DNA of 64,000 nucleotides from Pelmatolapia mariae (lineage: Eukaryota > Chordata > Actinopteri > Cichliformes > Cichlidae): contig NC_086232.1 in assembly GCF_036321145.2 (NCBI RefSeq), positions 10,812,630 through 10,876,629 on the forward strand, in the 5' to 3' direction. The notes under the pieces are model-generated. The model made no database searches. It worked only from the letters and a program-made list of their open reading frames with translations, and was not told the DNA's origin. A program made the position numbers and the translations under genes. Of the stretch, positions 34,291 to 46,819 are shown one piece after another (position 1 is the stretch's first letter; each line of letters opens with the position of its first letter).

Positions 34291-36326
34291 ATGGCTCACC
34301 TGAAGTTCCTCCTACTCCTCCTGTTTGTTGGTGAGTGAACTACTGCACTCGTTTCTTCTGCCTTTATTTTTAAACTTTGTGTATTTGAACCATACCTGTG
34401 TTTATTAAGACTTGTTTAACTTGGCTTGATTAAGTCGTGCATTTTTGTTCTAATTCTTTGTCTCTCCATTACATTAATTTTTGTAAATTTTTCAAAAAGT
34501 CTCATAGAGTGTGAATTTTGTCAGTACATTTTTCTAGCCATGTTGCTGGTTACAACCATAATAACTGGCTCCTGGCTGAGTCAATATGTTGTTCAGGTGG
34601 TAAGACAACCATTTGTAAGTATATTATTCTTCTTTCAGGTTTCACATTGTGCACAGAGGTGGATTTGCACAAGAGAATCTTTCACGACCATAGCTGTGAG
34701 AAAAATGATCGTCTGTATCATGTGAAAATAACTGCAACCAAAGGACGGCGTGGTTCTCTATGTGGCGGCTCTCTGATCCGCAGAGAGTGGGTTCTAACTG
34801 CAGCTCACTGTTGGAAAGATCAACCTGGATGGTGAGAAATTACTGTTTCACTTAAAAAAAAACAGTCCATTGACAAAAATCATTACTGGTATTTTGTTTT
34901 TACCATTTCCATTGTTTAGGAATATGTCTGCATATGTAGGAATTCATCCAGGTCCAGGAAGAATGGTGACAATTACTGATCACAAAATCTTTGAGGACCA
35001 AACAGGAAAACATGACATCATGCTTCTGAAAATCGACCCACCAGAGAATAAAATTAAGCCTGTTGTCTTACCTAAATGTACACGTCGTAAAAAGTGAGTT
35101 TTGAGTAACCTTTTAAGTGTAAAGTTTGAATTCTGGAAGTCCTTAATATGTTGACATAATATGTATTTTTCTTGTTTAGTTGGTTGGTTTTTTAAACATC
35201 CAGGAAGAGCAAAAAAATGTAGCAACATCTGTAGTCTATGAACAAAATGACATCATGCTTCTGAAGTTACAAACCCCATTACTGACTGCAAAGCTTCTTT
35301 ATTAACAATAATGTAACTAAGACTTGAATATTGAGGTAAGTGTTCTGGTTTGGATTTTAGGTACCCGCTTAGGAGGTACATCCATGATCTATAATAACTG
35401 ACAATAAAACATGAGCATGAGGAAATGGAAAGAAATGTAATGTTTTAATAAAATGTTTGAATCTGCAAGATTAGCTGACTTAGAGTGGACTGGAAATACT
35501 CAGCCTGCAGACTCCATTCAGATGATTTATTTTGTGCTCACAAGACATGGATATGGACTTTTTTTTTTTTTTAATTTGTAGGCTGGATGTCATTCAGATT
35601 GCAGGCCTTGGTCGTTATACGGTTGATGTAAACTACAACAAACGTGAGAACAGCATTGTTTTAATTATTTCACAATTTTCTAGTTTATATAATATTTTAT
35701 TTTGTCTTGTGTGCCTGTTATAGTTTCATTTTCATTTTATTTGAAAACTATGATGACATAAAGTATTTATTTCATTTTATGGTGGATATACTGTCAATTT
35801 CTCTCCTTTTTAAACGCTGCTCAGCTTCTTTTAAAGAACAAACTTTGTTCCAGAAACGAGGCAAAGCATGTTTCTTTTCAATGTCTGATTTCCTTGCATG
35901 AAACACGCAGTAGCTTTTGTTTTTTACATTTTTTCTCTAGTCCGTGGTGAACCGCCTCATCTCCAGTGTGCAAAGATGCATGTTGTTGAGTGTGGGCTTA
36001 ACCTCCATCCATGTGATTCAACATTATTATGGCCAAATGGAAACACGATGTGTCACAAAGAACCTCGAGTGGACGTATGTCAGGTGAGTTGCCATGCTGC
36101 CAACATTTTATCTGTATCATTATCAGATGTTTTGGAACAAACATATAGTTTATGTTTTCTCTCTCAGGGTGATTCTGGTGGTGGAGTGATAGCCAAAAAC
36201 AAACAGATTCATGGTGTGTATGTTGGTGGTAAAAAATGTGCCTGTACCGGACCAGCTATTTCTCTGAAGGTCTGCTCTTACATTGGTTGGATAAATCAAG
36301 TCATTACACGGAGTAATGGAAAATAA
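34291..36326 (+). CDS. Serine protease gene C (S1A, trypsin-like), 6 exons
   Basis: Exons 34291-34330, 34639-34831, 34920-35093, 35582-35643, 35941-36083 and 36168-36326 join in frame to 256 residues. Signal peptide 1 to about 13 (MAHLKFLLLLLFV); activation cleavage after KR26 leaves IFHD, without the usual Gly-Gly pair of IVGG. Triad: His70 (TAAHC), Asp110 (KHDIMLLKI), Ser207 (GDSGGG). Asp201, two before Cys203, equals position 189 and predicts cleavage after Lys or Arg. An in-frame ATG nine bases upstream (34282) is possible; 34291 is preferred from gene A and its context. A poly(A) signal is at 36348-36353. Intron 3 contains a decayed second exon 3 (35196-35295). Secreted or granule protease is family knowledge; physiological role is unknown. 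Confidence 0.9.
35196..35295 (+). pseudogene. Relic exon 3 inside intron 3 of gene C
   Basis: CATCCAGGAAGAGC then AATGACATCATGCTTCTGAA and GTTACAAACCCC translate in part as HPGRAKK and NDIMLLKLQTP, the exon-3 blocks HPGPGR and HDIMLLKI. It lacks a clean acceptor and donor. Confidence 0.7.
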
Positions 36327-36347
36327 TAAAATGAAAATACCATCCAA

Positions 36348-36353
36348 AATAAA
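36348..36353 (+). terminator. Gene C poly(A) signal AATAAA
   Basis: 22 bases after the stop codon. Confidence 0.75.
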
Positions 36354-36595
36354 CAGTTCGCTCTGCAGGAAACTGCTTCGGTGTGAATTGTTTCTACATG
36401 TGAACTTTTAATTGTTAAAATATAAATATGTCATGTGTGTTTTCAATGTAGTTTCAGGCGTCAAGTTGATCATTCAGTTGTTCAGAAACTGTGATGTTTG
36501 CATGAAAGTTGTTGGGTCATTTTTGCCAGATGATATTAAGTACAATTACTACAGTATAGTATTCAAGTACAAATGTGAGGAATTTGTACAACAAT

Positions 36596-37240
36596 AACAA
36601 ACTTTATTTATATAGCACATTTAAAAAAAACAGTGGTGTACCAAAGTGCTTAACATACAAGAGGGTAAGATGAAGTAACGGAAGGATGAAAGCTATGGCA
36701 AAGTACCAACATGCTAGCATGTTAAATGGCATTAAAAACACAGAAGCAAAAGAAATGCATATAAAAGTGCAAAAGAACAATATATGTAAAGGATAAAACA
36801 GACAAAAATTTTAAAAATGATTAAAAGTAGTTAAGAATGGACCAAAGATAGAAATAAGCATTAAACTAACTAACAAACAATCATTAACTGGTAGAAAAGG
36901 CGATGCTAAATAAGTGGGTTTTTAACTGCGATTTGAAGGATTGAATGGAATCAGACTCGCGGATGGCGATGGGGAGGTTATTCCATAGATCGGGTGCAGC
37001 CAAGGCAAACGCTCGGTCACCTCTAGTCTTCAGCCGGGATCTTAGCTGTACCAAAAGTGACTGGGAAGATGATCTTAGTGCTCTAGTAGGGGTGTATAAT
37101 CTAAGTAGCTCAATGAGGTAGCTTGGAGCTATATTGTTAATAATTCGGAAGGTGAGCAGCAGGATTTTGAATTGAATGTGATACTTAACAGGAAGCCAAT
37201 GCAGGTCGACAAGGACAGGGGTGATAGAGACATTACATTG
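36596..37240 (-). pseudogene. LINE (L2-like) reverse-transcriptase C-terminus and 3' end
   Basis: The minus strand from about 37215 to 36890 reads without a break: LVDLHWLPVKYHIQFKILLL, then APSYLIELLRLYTPTRALRS, GDRAFALAAPDLWNNLP and KSQLKTHLFSIAF, the C-terminal domain of L2-like ORF2. The 3' UTR runs left to a TTTATTTATATAGC tail at about 36605. The copy is 5'-truncated near 37240. Confidence 0.82.
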
Positions 37241-37244
37241 GTCT

Positions 37245-39980
37245 TTCCATCACATTTGTGGCTTCTTCTCCGCTGCTTCTAAGTGGAAATTGGTACATTT
37301 AACTTCACTACAATTATCTGACATCTTTAGTTACTTGTTATTTTACAGATGAAGATTTGTGCTCATGAAATACATGAAATACAATTTTGTTTCTGTAGTT
37401 GATCAATCAGTTATTTGACTTGCATGAATTTAGCAACTATTATTATATGTTAAATCTTTAAAAGTACTTACTGTTGATACTATTTACTGTAAATTGTTCA
37501 AAATCATAAATGTGTGAGAAGCACTCAATCAGGGGCGACTCCAGGATCAAACCTTTAGGAGGGCTCAGCTCAGTCTTAATGTCATGCTTTTAGTGTTACC
37601 TTCAAAAGAAGTCTAATTTTTGGATGACCTACAGCAGTGTCTAAGAATAACAGATTTTAATATAATACATCAGCTTTACGGTGGTCACTTTAGTTTAGTC
37701 ATGTTGACCAGTAAATTTCAAAAACAGTTTGTGAAAAAGCAGATCAGAGGAGAAACCTGCACAGCATTGTTTCAGTCTCTTAACCACATAGAGGCCAGTC
37801 CACCAAATCATCAAGTATTTAAAGTACCATTATACAATAAAGACAATAAAAATCACCCTGCCACTCCACATACCTGGACAAGAAGCAAACTGGTAATAGA
37901 GCTGATTTTAAATGACAGCTTTTGAATTCATACAAACACAAACACTTTGTTGTGCAGACTCAGCACAGAGAATCGTGTACACCAATTCAGAGAGTGGAGA
38001 ATAGATTTGTAGTCTGTCACATCAGTATAGTGGCATTCATCCTGTTCAAGGTTACAGTGATGTGAATGTTGCTAAATGCTATTATTCACATTAATAGCAG
38101 AGTGCTACTGAAAACGCATCCATTTAATGCATGTAGATTTTGTGAAAAATCCACCTGATCTCTGTTAGTTCCAGTCTCTCTGTCCTCACTTCCTCTTTGT
38201 ACTGACAATCACACACAAAAATTTTATATTCAACTAAAAAAAATAACAAAAGATATATTCTTGTAATAATTATTTTAAGAGCAGTTTCGGATCATCGTTT
38301 GATAAGAGCATAGCACCCTGCTTAGTTATGAGCGATCATCATAGATGAATGTGGTGACAGAAGTGACATATATGTAGCCAGGTGGAAGGTCTTTATTATC
38401 GGACATGTCCCTGACTTTGACTTCATGTCCACTCTTACCTGTTTCTTATATGTGCTGTGTTCCTCCATCTTTCTCCCTTTCTCTCCCTCTCTGTCGTCCC
38501 CTCTCAGTCTTTGTGCAGTCACCCAAAGGTTAATTATAAGAGTATATCAGAGTTTACAACCGAATAAAAGGCATAAACTGGTCCATATCAATTTGCTGCT
38601 GCTGGCGAGGGCGTTGCTTGGATCTTGAAGCATACAGGGCTTACCCCAGCCCTGAAATCTTTTGAATTGTCACTCAATAACAGCACCTTTTAAAGTTATT
38701 TACTTTTATTTATTTAAACGTATAGTAAAATTAATACAAAGTGGTAAATGTTATGCACTACCTAAAGTTTGAAGTCACAGAATGATACTATTTAGTGCAG
38801 TTTTTAATCATTACCAGTCTTCATCTTAGAGCTTGTGCTCTTATTGTGCCATGATGTCTCCGTTTAAACTGTGTGGATGTTCACCTCTTCTTCATCCTTC
38901 CTGTTCCTTTCACCAAACTGCTCACTCTTGTTCTCCTCTGATCTCACTTCCTGTTCTGGTTATAAGAAGAATGCAGTCAGCATGTGTCAAAGACACTCCC
39001 TCCAAATATATGATTTTTGATATGATGATTAGATATTTAACATTTTATTTATCAACTTATTTTATGCACTAAATCAATCAATTATTAAACAAATATCATA
39101 CTGTAGAAAAGCAAATAATAATGCACTAAGCAATTTTATGCCATAAGAGCTAAATGGTCACTTCACTGTATTTGTTTCCCACAAACTGCTATACCAAGGA
39201 TCTTCAAGTTTCCACTATATTTCATTAATCTGCAGCGACTGTAGAACATAAAGTATATTAACCTCTATCGTTTTCTTTATGACTTGCCTGAATACACACA
39301 CATACACATCTTTGAATAGCACAACAAATGAGGTAATTTCCCATGTGTTTTAATTAGGTTTTAGTGATTTATGTGTTTTATGTATGTGTGTGTATTTTGG
39401 TCTTCAGCGTGAATTTATACAAACTGTAATTATTTCAGATGGAAGATCCATTATTTTAATGTTGCTTTATTTTGACACTATGGAGAATAAAGCCTTACAT
39501 GAGTGTTGCTATTTTTAATTGTGGAGTGGAAGACCTACTGTACTTGTTGTTTAGACTGTGATCTGAATGCCAAATTTAACCTAATTGAAAGCAAAGGTTA
39601 TAGCTGGGATATTCCACACATTTGAAAGACTCATTGTGTAACTCTGTGTAACCCATGTAATTGCAAGAAGACTTAATGAAACTGAAACAATGCACCCTAA
39701 CACAGGCATTTGAACTGTACGCTAATGAGTACATGAAGTGTACCTCTACCTCTATAGCTGAAAAGAGTTTGCCTCTATAATTTCTGGATCTACTGATGTG
39801 TTTCTGATGTATCTCTTCTTTTATTTAGCCTGTATTATGAACAGAAAGATGATGAAATCCTCTTTATTTGAGAAAGTGACCTTAAACTATTTTTGTTCCT
39901 TCTTACTGAGTTTCCAAGCTACTTCTTTGTTAAGTGAATAAACTATTTGAACAAGAAAGATATCATGGCATTTATTATGA
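37245..39980. other. Gene-poor stretch
   Basis: About 2.7 kb with no recognised exon, RNA or classified repeat. Short AT-rich frames only. Some degraded repeats probably escape detection. Confidence 0.4.
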
Positions 39981-39982
39981 TA

Positions 39983-39984
<2 letters not shown>

Positions 39985-40042
<58 letters not shown>
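39985..40042. repeat. (GT)n microsatellite
   Basis: Uninterrupted TG dinucleotides for about 57 bases; likely length-variable. Confidence 0.97.
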
Positions 40043-40044
<2 letters not shown>

Positions 40045-40440
40045 ACGCTCAGCAGAGGGGAGGTCAAGACAGGAGCTCGCTGAGTTGACCTGGTACATCA
40101 AGTTTGGATTTCCCCAGTCTAAATTCTCTTTATCACAATCATTTGTATAAAAACATGGCTGTGTTACTGATCTATGGTTATTATTAAAGAGGAAGGAAAG
40201 AAGAAGAGGAAGCCTGAGCCCAGGTTCTGTCCGTTTTCATAACAAGTCACAGACATCTGAGCTTTTTCGTCATAAAGATTGTGATGTGAAGCATCAGCAG
40301 GTAAAGTGTCGTTAAAGTGTCACTTCAATAATGCTGCTGGGAGAAAGAAGTGTTGACACATACTAGTTTTGAATAAAAGGCTTAAAACACAAACACTCTA
40401 ATATTGGGTGTTGCTTTTAAGCTTAAAGAATTTAATAAGT

Positions 40441-42176
40441 TCTTTTTTTTTTTTTTAATTTGTTCATTTCAGGCACAACAAATACATATATTGAACATAA
40501 AGTGCACAAAAACAAACAAACAAAATGTACCTGAAAAGGAGTGGGATGAAGAAAACTTATTAAATCCCACCCCTATGTTCATTCATCAACAAAAAACAAT
40601 AAGCTTCCCGCAGCTACGCCCATCGTTGCAAACCAAACAAACAAAACCAAGCAAAACAAATAGAACCTTCATAACTGAATACAGAATATATTAATTATAA
40701 ATTGCGTTACCACAGGTAACAGGCAATAATAATTACAAGTAACAAACACACATACATATGTATCTACACACACATGTACATATATATACATACATACACA
40801 CACTTTTTTTTTTTTTTTTTTCCCTTGGAATCCATACCAGCAATGGTAAGAGAACAGACATTACAGAGCACACTAAAACCATCATTGATTATACTGTGAC
40901 CAGACCAACTGTTTGTAGAGGAATTTAAATCTATGAATATTTTTGCATTGTTTCAGTTGTAAACTCAGACTGTTCCAGATTTTCACACCACATACAGACA
41001 CACAAAAACCTTTACGGGTTGTTCGAGTTCTGGGTAATTTGAATTCTCCAAAGCCTCTCACATTATAAGCCCTTTCTCGAATTTCAAATATAGATTGTAA
41101 ATTTGCAGGTAGAAGTTTATTAAAGGCTTTGTATAAGATTATGGATGTATTGTAATTAACCAGATCCTGGAATTTAAGTAACTTTGCCTGAAGAAAGAGT
41201 TTGTGAGTATGATCTAGATAACCAGCCTTGTGAATAATACGCAGTGCTCGTTTCTGTACTGTGACTAATGGATTAGTTGTGTTTTTATATGTGTTTCCCC
41301 ACACTTCCACACAATATGTAAAATATGGAAGAACCAGGGTACAGTACAGAGTACGAAGTGCATCTTTATCAAGGTATGGTTTCACTTTGTTCAAAACTGC
41401 GAGGCTTCTGGAAATTTTGGTTTTTATGTGTCTGACGTGGGGTTTCCATGAAATTTTGTTATCAATTACGACTCCCAAAAATTTGTTTTCACTCACATTA
41501 TCAATGGGTACACCTTCTATAATAATTGGTAATTCTATATTATATTTTAAATTACCAAAAAACATTGCTTTAGTTTTATTTATATTTAATGATAATTTAT
41601 TTATATCCATCCATTTTTTTATTAATTTTAGCTCCCTGTTTACGGTCATTACAAGATCAGTATAATCATCGCTACTGAAAAATATGTTGGTATCATCTGC
41701 GAACAGTATGAGTTTAAGTACTTGAGAAACATCAAAAATATCATTTATGTAAACATTGAAAAGTTTTGGTCCCAACACTGACCCTTGGGGAACACCACAT
41801 GTAATACCAAGTTTCTCTGAATGGTAATGACCTATGCTAACATATTGTTCCCGACCCGTTAGGTAACTTTTTAACCAGTTACCAGCTTTCCCTCGAACAC
41901 CATATCTTTCCAATTTATCCAATAAAATTGAGTGATTGATTGTGTCGAAGGCCTTTTTGAGATCAACAAAAATACCAACTGCATATTTATTTTTATCCAG
42001 TGCATTAGTAATTTCTTCTACTGCCTCAATTATTGCCATTGAAGTGGTTCTTTGCGTTCCGAAACCATACTGACCAACATTTATTATTTGATGTTTTTCA
42101 AGGAATTTTTCTAATCTTGAATTAAAAAGTTTTTCTAAAATTTTTGAGAATTGAGGCAGTAGAGAAATAGACAATT
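40441..42176 (-). pseudogene. 5'-truncated non-LTR retrotransposon with intact RT C-terminal half
   Basis: A 430-codon frame (42174 down to 40882) starts inside the RT domain at ISLLPQFSKILEKLF and has no true ATG, so the copy is 5'-truncated. Motifs in order: QYGFGTQRTTSM, GIFVDLKKAFDTINH, GITCGVPQGSVLGP, the catalytic LILFADDTNIFFSSD, LNINKTKAMFFG, and a C-terminal GFCVSVCGVKIWNSL. There are no internal stops, so it is a recent insertion. The 3' UTR extends to a T-run at 40441-40456 on the plus strand, its poly(A) tail. Upstream ORF1 and endonuclease are absent. The protein is L2/CR1-like. Confidence 0.88.
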
Positions 42177-42179
42177 AAT

Positions 42180-43940
42180 TTGACTTCTCACTGTCCATGT
42201 TGTGTTGTGGTATTTACTTTATCATGAATGTATGCTACTTTGTTCTAGCGACTGTAAACTTTTTTTGTATTCATGAAATAAACTAGACTTTCACAGTCTG
42301 CATCTTCCACAGTTTTCATGCTTTTGTTCACTCCAAATTTGAAACAAACCCACAGACAACCAGAGTTAACTAACTATGTGGAGCAATCACAGACACTGTA
42401 ATAGCTGATTTTTCTAATAAACACAATCAGGTTAACATTAAGGTTTAACATTGAAGGAGATTTGTTCCATAGTCACAGTTATACTTGTATTTCCTTTACT
42501 TACATCCAACACTACTATGTTCTATTTCAATCCAGGTGCTGGCAGTTTATCCTTTGTTGTTTTGGACAAATAAGCTTAAAGCTGAACCTTCATGTTTTTG
42601 ATGGGAAATTTTGTTAAACCATTGCTCAACTTATGTCTGCATGAGAGCAGATAATTATGATGTACTTGTAAAAAGATTTGATAAGCAGGTCACAGCTGAA
42701 TCAAGGGGTAATAAAAATAAGACCACGCGGTCTCAGCGTGACTACACATGCAGTGGGTTATTGCACACATTTGAAAGACTCATTGTGTAACTCAGGATGT
42801 GACCCCTTATAAAGGAGACAGAGAAGTTCTGTTGTTCAGTCAAGTAAAACCTGGTGAAAGCGTAATTCTAAGACTCTGGTCGTTGCTTAAGTGTATGGAT
42901 AAAAATTTGTTTTTTCATAGATTCTTTTCTTACTAAATTAGTATAATCGCCAAATCGATCATTTCATATTTATCCCCTGAAACGATCTACATTAACTTTT
43001 TTATCCCTAGAAATGTGTTTCCAGAGTCCCAGGTTTAGTGACTTCCTGTCCACCATCACATTAGCTGAGTAGTTGTCAAATTTGAGGGGAGCAGAGAAGA
43101 TCGGACACCAGTCAGCAGGTCAGAGGCCATCTCTCATTTCACAAATCAATCACTTGATTTATAAATGGAACAAACACACCATCAGACCAGGTAATGACCC
43201 ATTATGAGACAACAGCCATCTGAGAGGAGATGTTCTGTATCACAAAACATGGGAAACAAACAAACTCTAGGCATTCTGAAATATATAAAGCTCAACAAAA
43301 ACACAACCATATCAGATCCTGATGTAATTCATTTTGTTGTTGTCTTTATTAGTCATTTAAAAAGAGGTCTAGAAAAAGTGTCCAGTAAGAGATTCTACTA
43401 TTTATGCAGCAGTGCCCCCGTGTGGCCACAGAGACACACAACAGCTTCATTTCTCAGCCTGTTGCCTTCTTTTTCCTTCATGATTTAAACAGTGAATGAA
43501 CCGAAAGAAGTCAATCCATAAACTGTTAAACTGATAAAACAGTCATGATGATTATGTAACAAGTTGTAGTCGACTTTCTACTGGTTGTTTTGGTATACAA
43601 TTTAAAAGCCATTTTCTTTTATACACCATACACTTTGTTCTTGACCATTTCTTTTCCTCATATCCTTAATGGACAGTGGAGGAACACTGCATCTCGCTTC
43701 TGTTTAACATTTATCCAGGCGCCCCCATAGTGTGCCTCTACAGAAACCAAGGGAGAGAGACAGACACACAAAGAGAGGGAGATGGAGAAAAGTTAACACA
43801 AACTTTTATTTCCACTTGAATCTTGATCTCAAAATAGAAAAAGTTTTATCACAAAATTAATTAATTAATTACAAGAGCACAAATAAAAACTCAAAACCAA
43901 AGACAAATGAAATAAAAAGGCAAGGCCCTGCGACCAATGT
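42180..43940. other. Gene-poor stretch
   Basis: No exon, RNA or repeat assigned; AATAAA at about 42278 follows no open frame. Confidence 0.4.
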
Positions 43941-43944
43941 TCGC

Positions 43945-44075
43945 TCTCTCTGCGGTAGAGTATCACTTCTTGTTCCAACACATAGTGGTGCTTTTGTGTA
44001 GCTTATTTGCGTAGCAGTTTGACTAAAAACTTAGAGATAACTTCTTATTTCATAGTGTAATCTTCCTACTAGAAC
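43945..44075 (+). repeat. Fragment of L2-type LINE 5' UTR
   Basis: TGTTCGCTCTCTCTGCGGTA, AGTATCACTTCTTGTTCC and a CATAGTGTAATCTTC block match the 5' UTR of the element at 55389-55530 with modest divergence. Confidence 0.7.
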
Positions 44076-44199
44076 ATCACATGCCCAAAGGGAACTGACT
44101 ATTTTGCTTTAGACGCTTTGTGTTTACATCTTTTTGTAGAATCTGTTTACACATTCAAAATAAAGAGAGAGAACTTTGTTCGTTTGTTTTTTGTTTCTT

Positions 44200-44900
44200 T
44201 TAACTTTCTTCGTAGTCTGAGCATACGTAAACTTGGGCCACATGCTTCAGGTATCCTTCCACAAGCTTTCTGCAATAGTTTGCTGGAATCTCGGCCCACT
44301 CCTCTTGACAGAACTGCTGTAACTGCCTCAGGTTTGTAGGTCTTCTTGCTCACACTCGCTTTTTCCGTCCCACGCACAATTTTTCTACGGGACTGAGATC
44401 AGGACTTTGTGGTTGCCACTCCAAAACTTTGATTTATTATCCTTAAGCTACTTTGTAACTAATTTGGAGGTATGCTTGGGGTCATTGTCCATTTGGAAGA
44501 CCCATTTGCGCCCAAGCTTCAGCTTCCTGGTTGATGTCTTCAGATACTTCACATAAATTTCTTTTCTCATTCTGTGAGGTGCACCAGTCCCTTCTGCAAC
44601 AGAACGGCCCCACAACATGAAGCTGCCACCCCCATACTTCACAGTTGGGATGGTGTTCTGAGGCTTCAAAGCGTCCTCCTTTCTCTCCAAATATATTGTT
44701 TATCATTATAGCTGAACAGTTACATTTTTGTTTCATCAGACCACAGGACATGTCTCCAGAGATTAAGAGGAACCTTTTAGCTCATGATAGTACAGGACTC
44801 ATTTTACTGTAGATAGTGACACTGTGTTACCAGTTTCAGCGAGCATCTTTACAAGGTCTCCTCCCTGAGCGGTATGATGGTTGTACATTTCCATACTTTT
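44200..44900 (-). pseudogene. Sleeping Beauty-like Tc1 transposase remnant
   Basis: Minus-strand translation in broken frames gives LMKQKCNCSA, EKGGRFEASEHHPN / KPQNTIPTVKYGGGSFMLWG, then RKLKLGRKWVFQMDNDPKHT, KLVTK and WQPQSPDLSPVEK: the DDE domain (second Asp in QMDNDPKHT, final Glu in SPDLSPVEK) of a salmonid-type Tc1 element. Stops and indels disable it, and the N-terminal half is missing or unrecognisable. Confidence 0.83.
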
Positions 44901-44924
44901 TATACTTCCCACATAGCAGACAGA

Positions 44925-45220
44925 CCTGGCCCGGATCTGGTGTCAAGCTGGCACTGCTGGCTGACTTCTGGCATGGTGAGTGACATGTCATCCAGATGTG
45001 GGCCAGGCCTGGTGTAGATGGCACTGTTTATGTGATGGCATGCCACATCTGGCCCAATTATGGTTTGGTTTATGTGGCCCAGGCTCAAAGAAAACAGGTC
45101 TGGCCCGGATTTGGCATCAAGCTGGCACTTCTGACTGACTGGTGTCGTGGCAGGGCGTATGTCAACCAGATGTGGGCCAGGTCTGGCAATGATGGCACTA
45201 TTTGTTTTTCTATTTTCTTA
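44925..45220. repeat. Two diverged 174-bp tandem units
   Basis: CCTGGCCCGGATCTGG ... AAGCTGGCACT ... CCAGATGTGGGCCAG ... ATGGCACT recurs 174 bases later. Related GGCCCA-rich sequence lies at 45640-45860, on the other side of a SINE. Non-coding. Confidence 0.65.
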
Positions 45221-45356
45221 TTTCAGTTAGAAAACTCAAATGCTATGTTGCAATACTATACTGCTATGGTAGCCAACTTTTAAAATGCAGGTTTGACAAG
45301 TTTGAGAGTGTACACTTTATCCAAAACCTAGTGAGGGTTTACTCACGTTTACCACC

Positions 45357-45575
45357 GGGTGGCTGTAGCTCAGGAGGTAGAGCAGCTCACCGATTGATCG
45401 AAGGGTTAGTGGTTCGATCTGTGGCTCCTCCAGTCTGTATGGTAAGAGGTCAAGGTGTATGAATGTAGTTAGGATGCACTCAGTTAGGTAAAAGTGGGTG
45501 ATTGGGTGAATGTGGCGTGTATAATGCACTTTGGGTAATCGGGAGAGTAGAAAAGCGCTATATAAGAATCAGTCT
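45357..45575 (+). mobile_element. tRNA-derived SINE
   Basis: The head GGGTGGCTGTAGCTCAGGAG has the A box at 45366-45377 and GGTTCGATC the B box at 45411-45419. The body ends GTAGAAAAGCGCTATATAAG, a very common fish SINE 3' end. It sits inside the GGCCCA-rich repeat. Confidence 0.82.
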
Positions 45576-45639
45576 GTTTTGTCATGTTACTTCTGCAATA
45601 TTATGTTCCGGCACATGTTGTTATTACAAGGCTCGATTA

Positions 45640-45860
45640 AGGTACACATTAGGCTGACATCTGAGGCCAGAGCTGAAACTGTTCTGGGCCAGCAGTGTGT
45701 CTGCAACTGGCCCACGGCTGCACACAATGTGCTTATACATCGCCCACATACCGCAAAGAATGACGGCCCTTTGGTCACCCAGATCTGGTTTGCCAGAGGT
45801 AATCCACACATAGGCCACCACAGGACCACCAGTGTGTCTGGTGCTGGCCCATGTTATGAG
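45640..45860. repeat. GGCCCA-rich dispersed repeat continuation
   Basis: Contains CTGGGCCAGCAGTGTGTCTG and CAGATCTGGTTTGCCAGAGG type phrases of the same family as 44925-45220. Confidence 0.5.
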
Positions 45861-46107
45861 AAGCTTAAACTTAGTTTCAGAATAATTAAATCTGAAATTT
45901 GTTTTATTGTAAGGTTTTTAAAGTTTCAAATTGTATGACAAATAAATATAAACTTTAATTCTGAAAATATTGAAATATTATTAAATAACACCAGCTACAA
46001 TATTGGATAATATGTGTTTGTTCAGCAGAACAGTGTCCAGTATGTTGGCTGATATACTTTATTTACATGATATACTTTGTTTATATCCAACTCATGTCAG
46101 CTGTGGT

Positions 46108-46245
46108 TTGTGAGCCAAGATGGCGCCGGTGTGCATGGCTCGCCGTCCACGGCTGTCAGATCCACTTTATCTCTTTTTTTTACTGGAAAGCACTTTCGTC
46201 AACCATGTTGCTTTTAAAGTGCTCTGTAAATAAAGTTGGATTGGA
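46108..46245 (+). repeat. Very short internally deleted LINE-like copy
   Basis: GAGCCAAGATGGCGCCGGTG resembles the 5' end of fish LINEs, and 90 bp later GTGCTCTGTAAATAAAGTTG GATTGGATT resembles a LINE 3' tail with short tandem repeats. Everything between the ends is missing. Confidence 0.5.
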
Positions 46246-46479
46246 TTTTAAAATAAAAGTTGAGCTGATTTTAATGTATTACAAGGAGTGTTTTTCATTA
46301 TTATTTTTTAAATAAACATACAGTGTTTATATCAAATGCTGTACTAGAAATAAGCTCAAGGACGATAAAAGGTCATGTGATTTAGTTACATTCAACTTGT
46401 ATGCAGCAAAATTAAAAATAAGTTACCACAAGTTGTTTTTTAATTTGGTAAATAATTGATAAAATGTTAAAAGTACTGG

Positions 46480-46812
46480 TTGTGTTTGACCTCATCACCA
46501 GGATGAGTTGGAAATACTTCAGTTTCCCTCAGGTGGCCTTTTGCTGGTTGGATTGCCACTACAGTCTGTAAACTGTAGAGGTAATTTTGTGAGCTCATTG
46601 GATGAACAGTTTCTGAAATACTCAGACCAGCCCATCTGGCACCAACAACCACACGTTCTCTTTCCCCCATTCTGATACTTGGTTTGACCTTCAGCAGGTC
46701 ATCATGAACATGTCTGTATGCTTAAATACTTTAATTTGCTGAGGTCTGATTGGTTCACTAGATATTTGTGTTTAACAAGCAGGTGAACAGGTGTACCTGG
46801 CAAAGTGTGTGT
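46480..46812 (-). repeat. Dispersed fish repeat
   Basis: CAGTTTCTGAAATACTCAGA, CCAGCCCATCTGGCACCAAC, CCCCATTCTGATACTTGG and a final GGTGTACCTGGCAAAGTG form a sequence family I recognise as widely interspersed in teleosts. Class uncertain; the frame at 46467-46670 is not a gene. Confidence 0.55.
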
Positions 46813-46819
46813 AACCCTC

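Noticed and set aside
39985..40042. CRISPR-like or regulatory array
   Set aside because: It is a plain (GT)n microsatellite; no spacer-repeat structure anywhere in the window.
41261..41665. 134-codon plus-strand frame
   Set aside because: Shadow of the LINE reverse-transcriptase frame on the minus strand.
45357..45430. Possible tRNA gene
   Set aside because: Same reason: tRNA-like head of a SINE.
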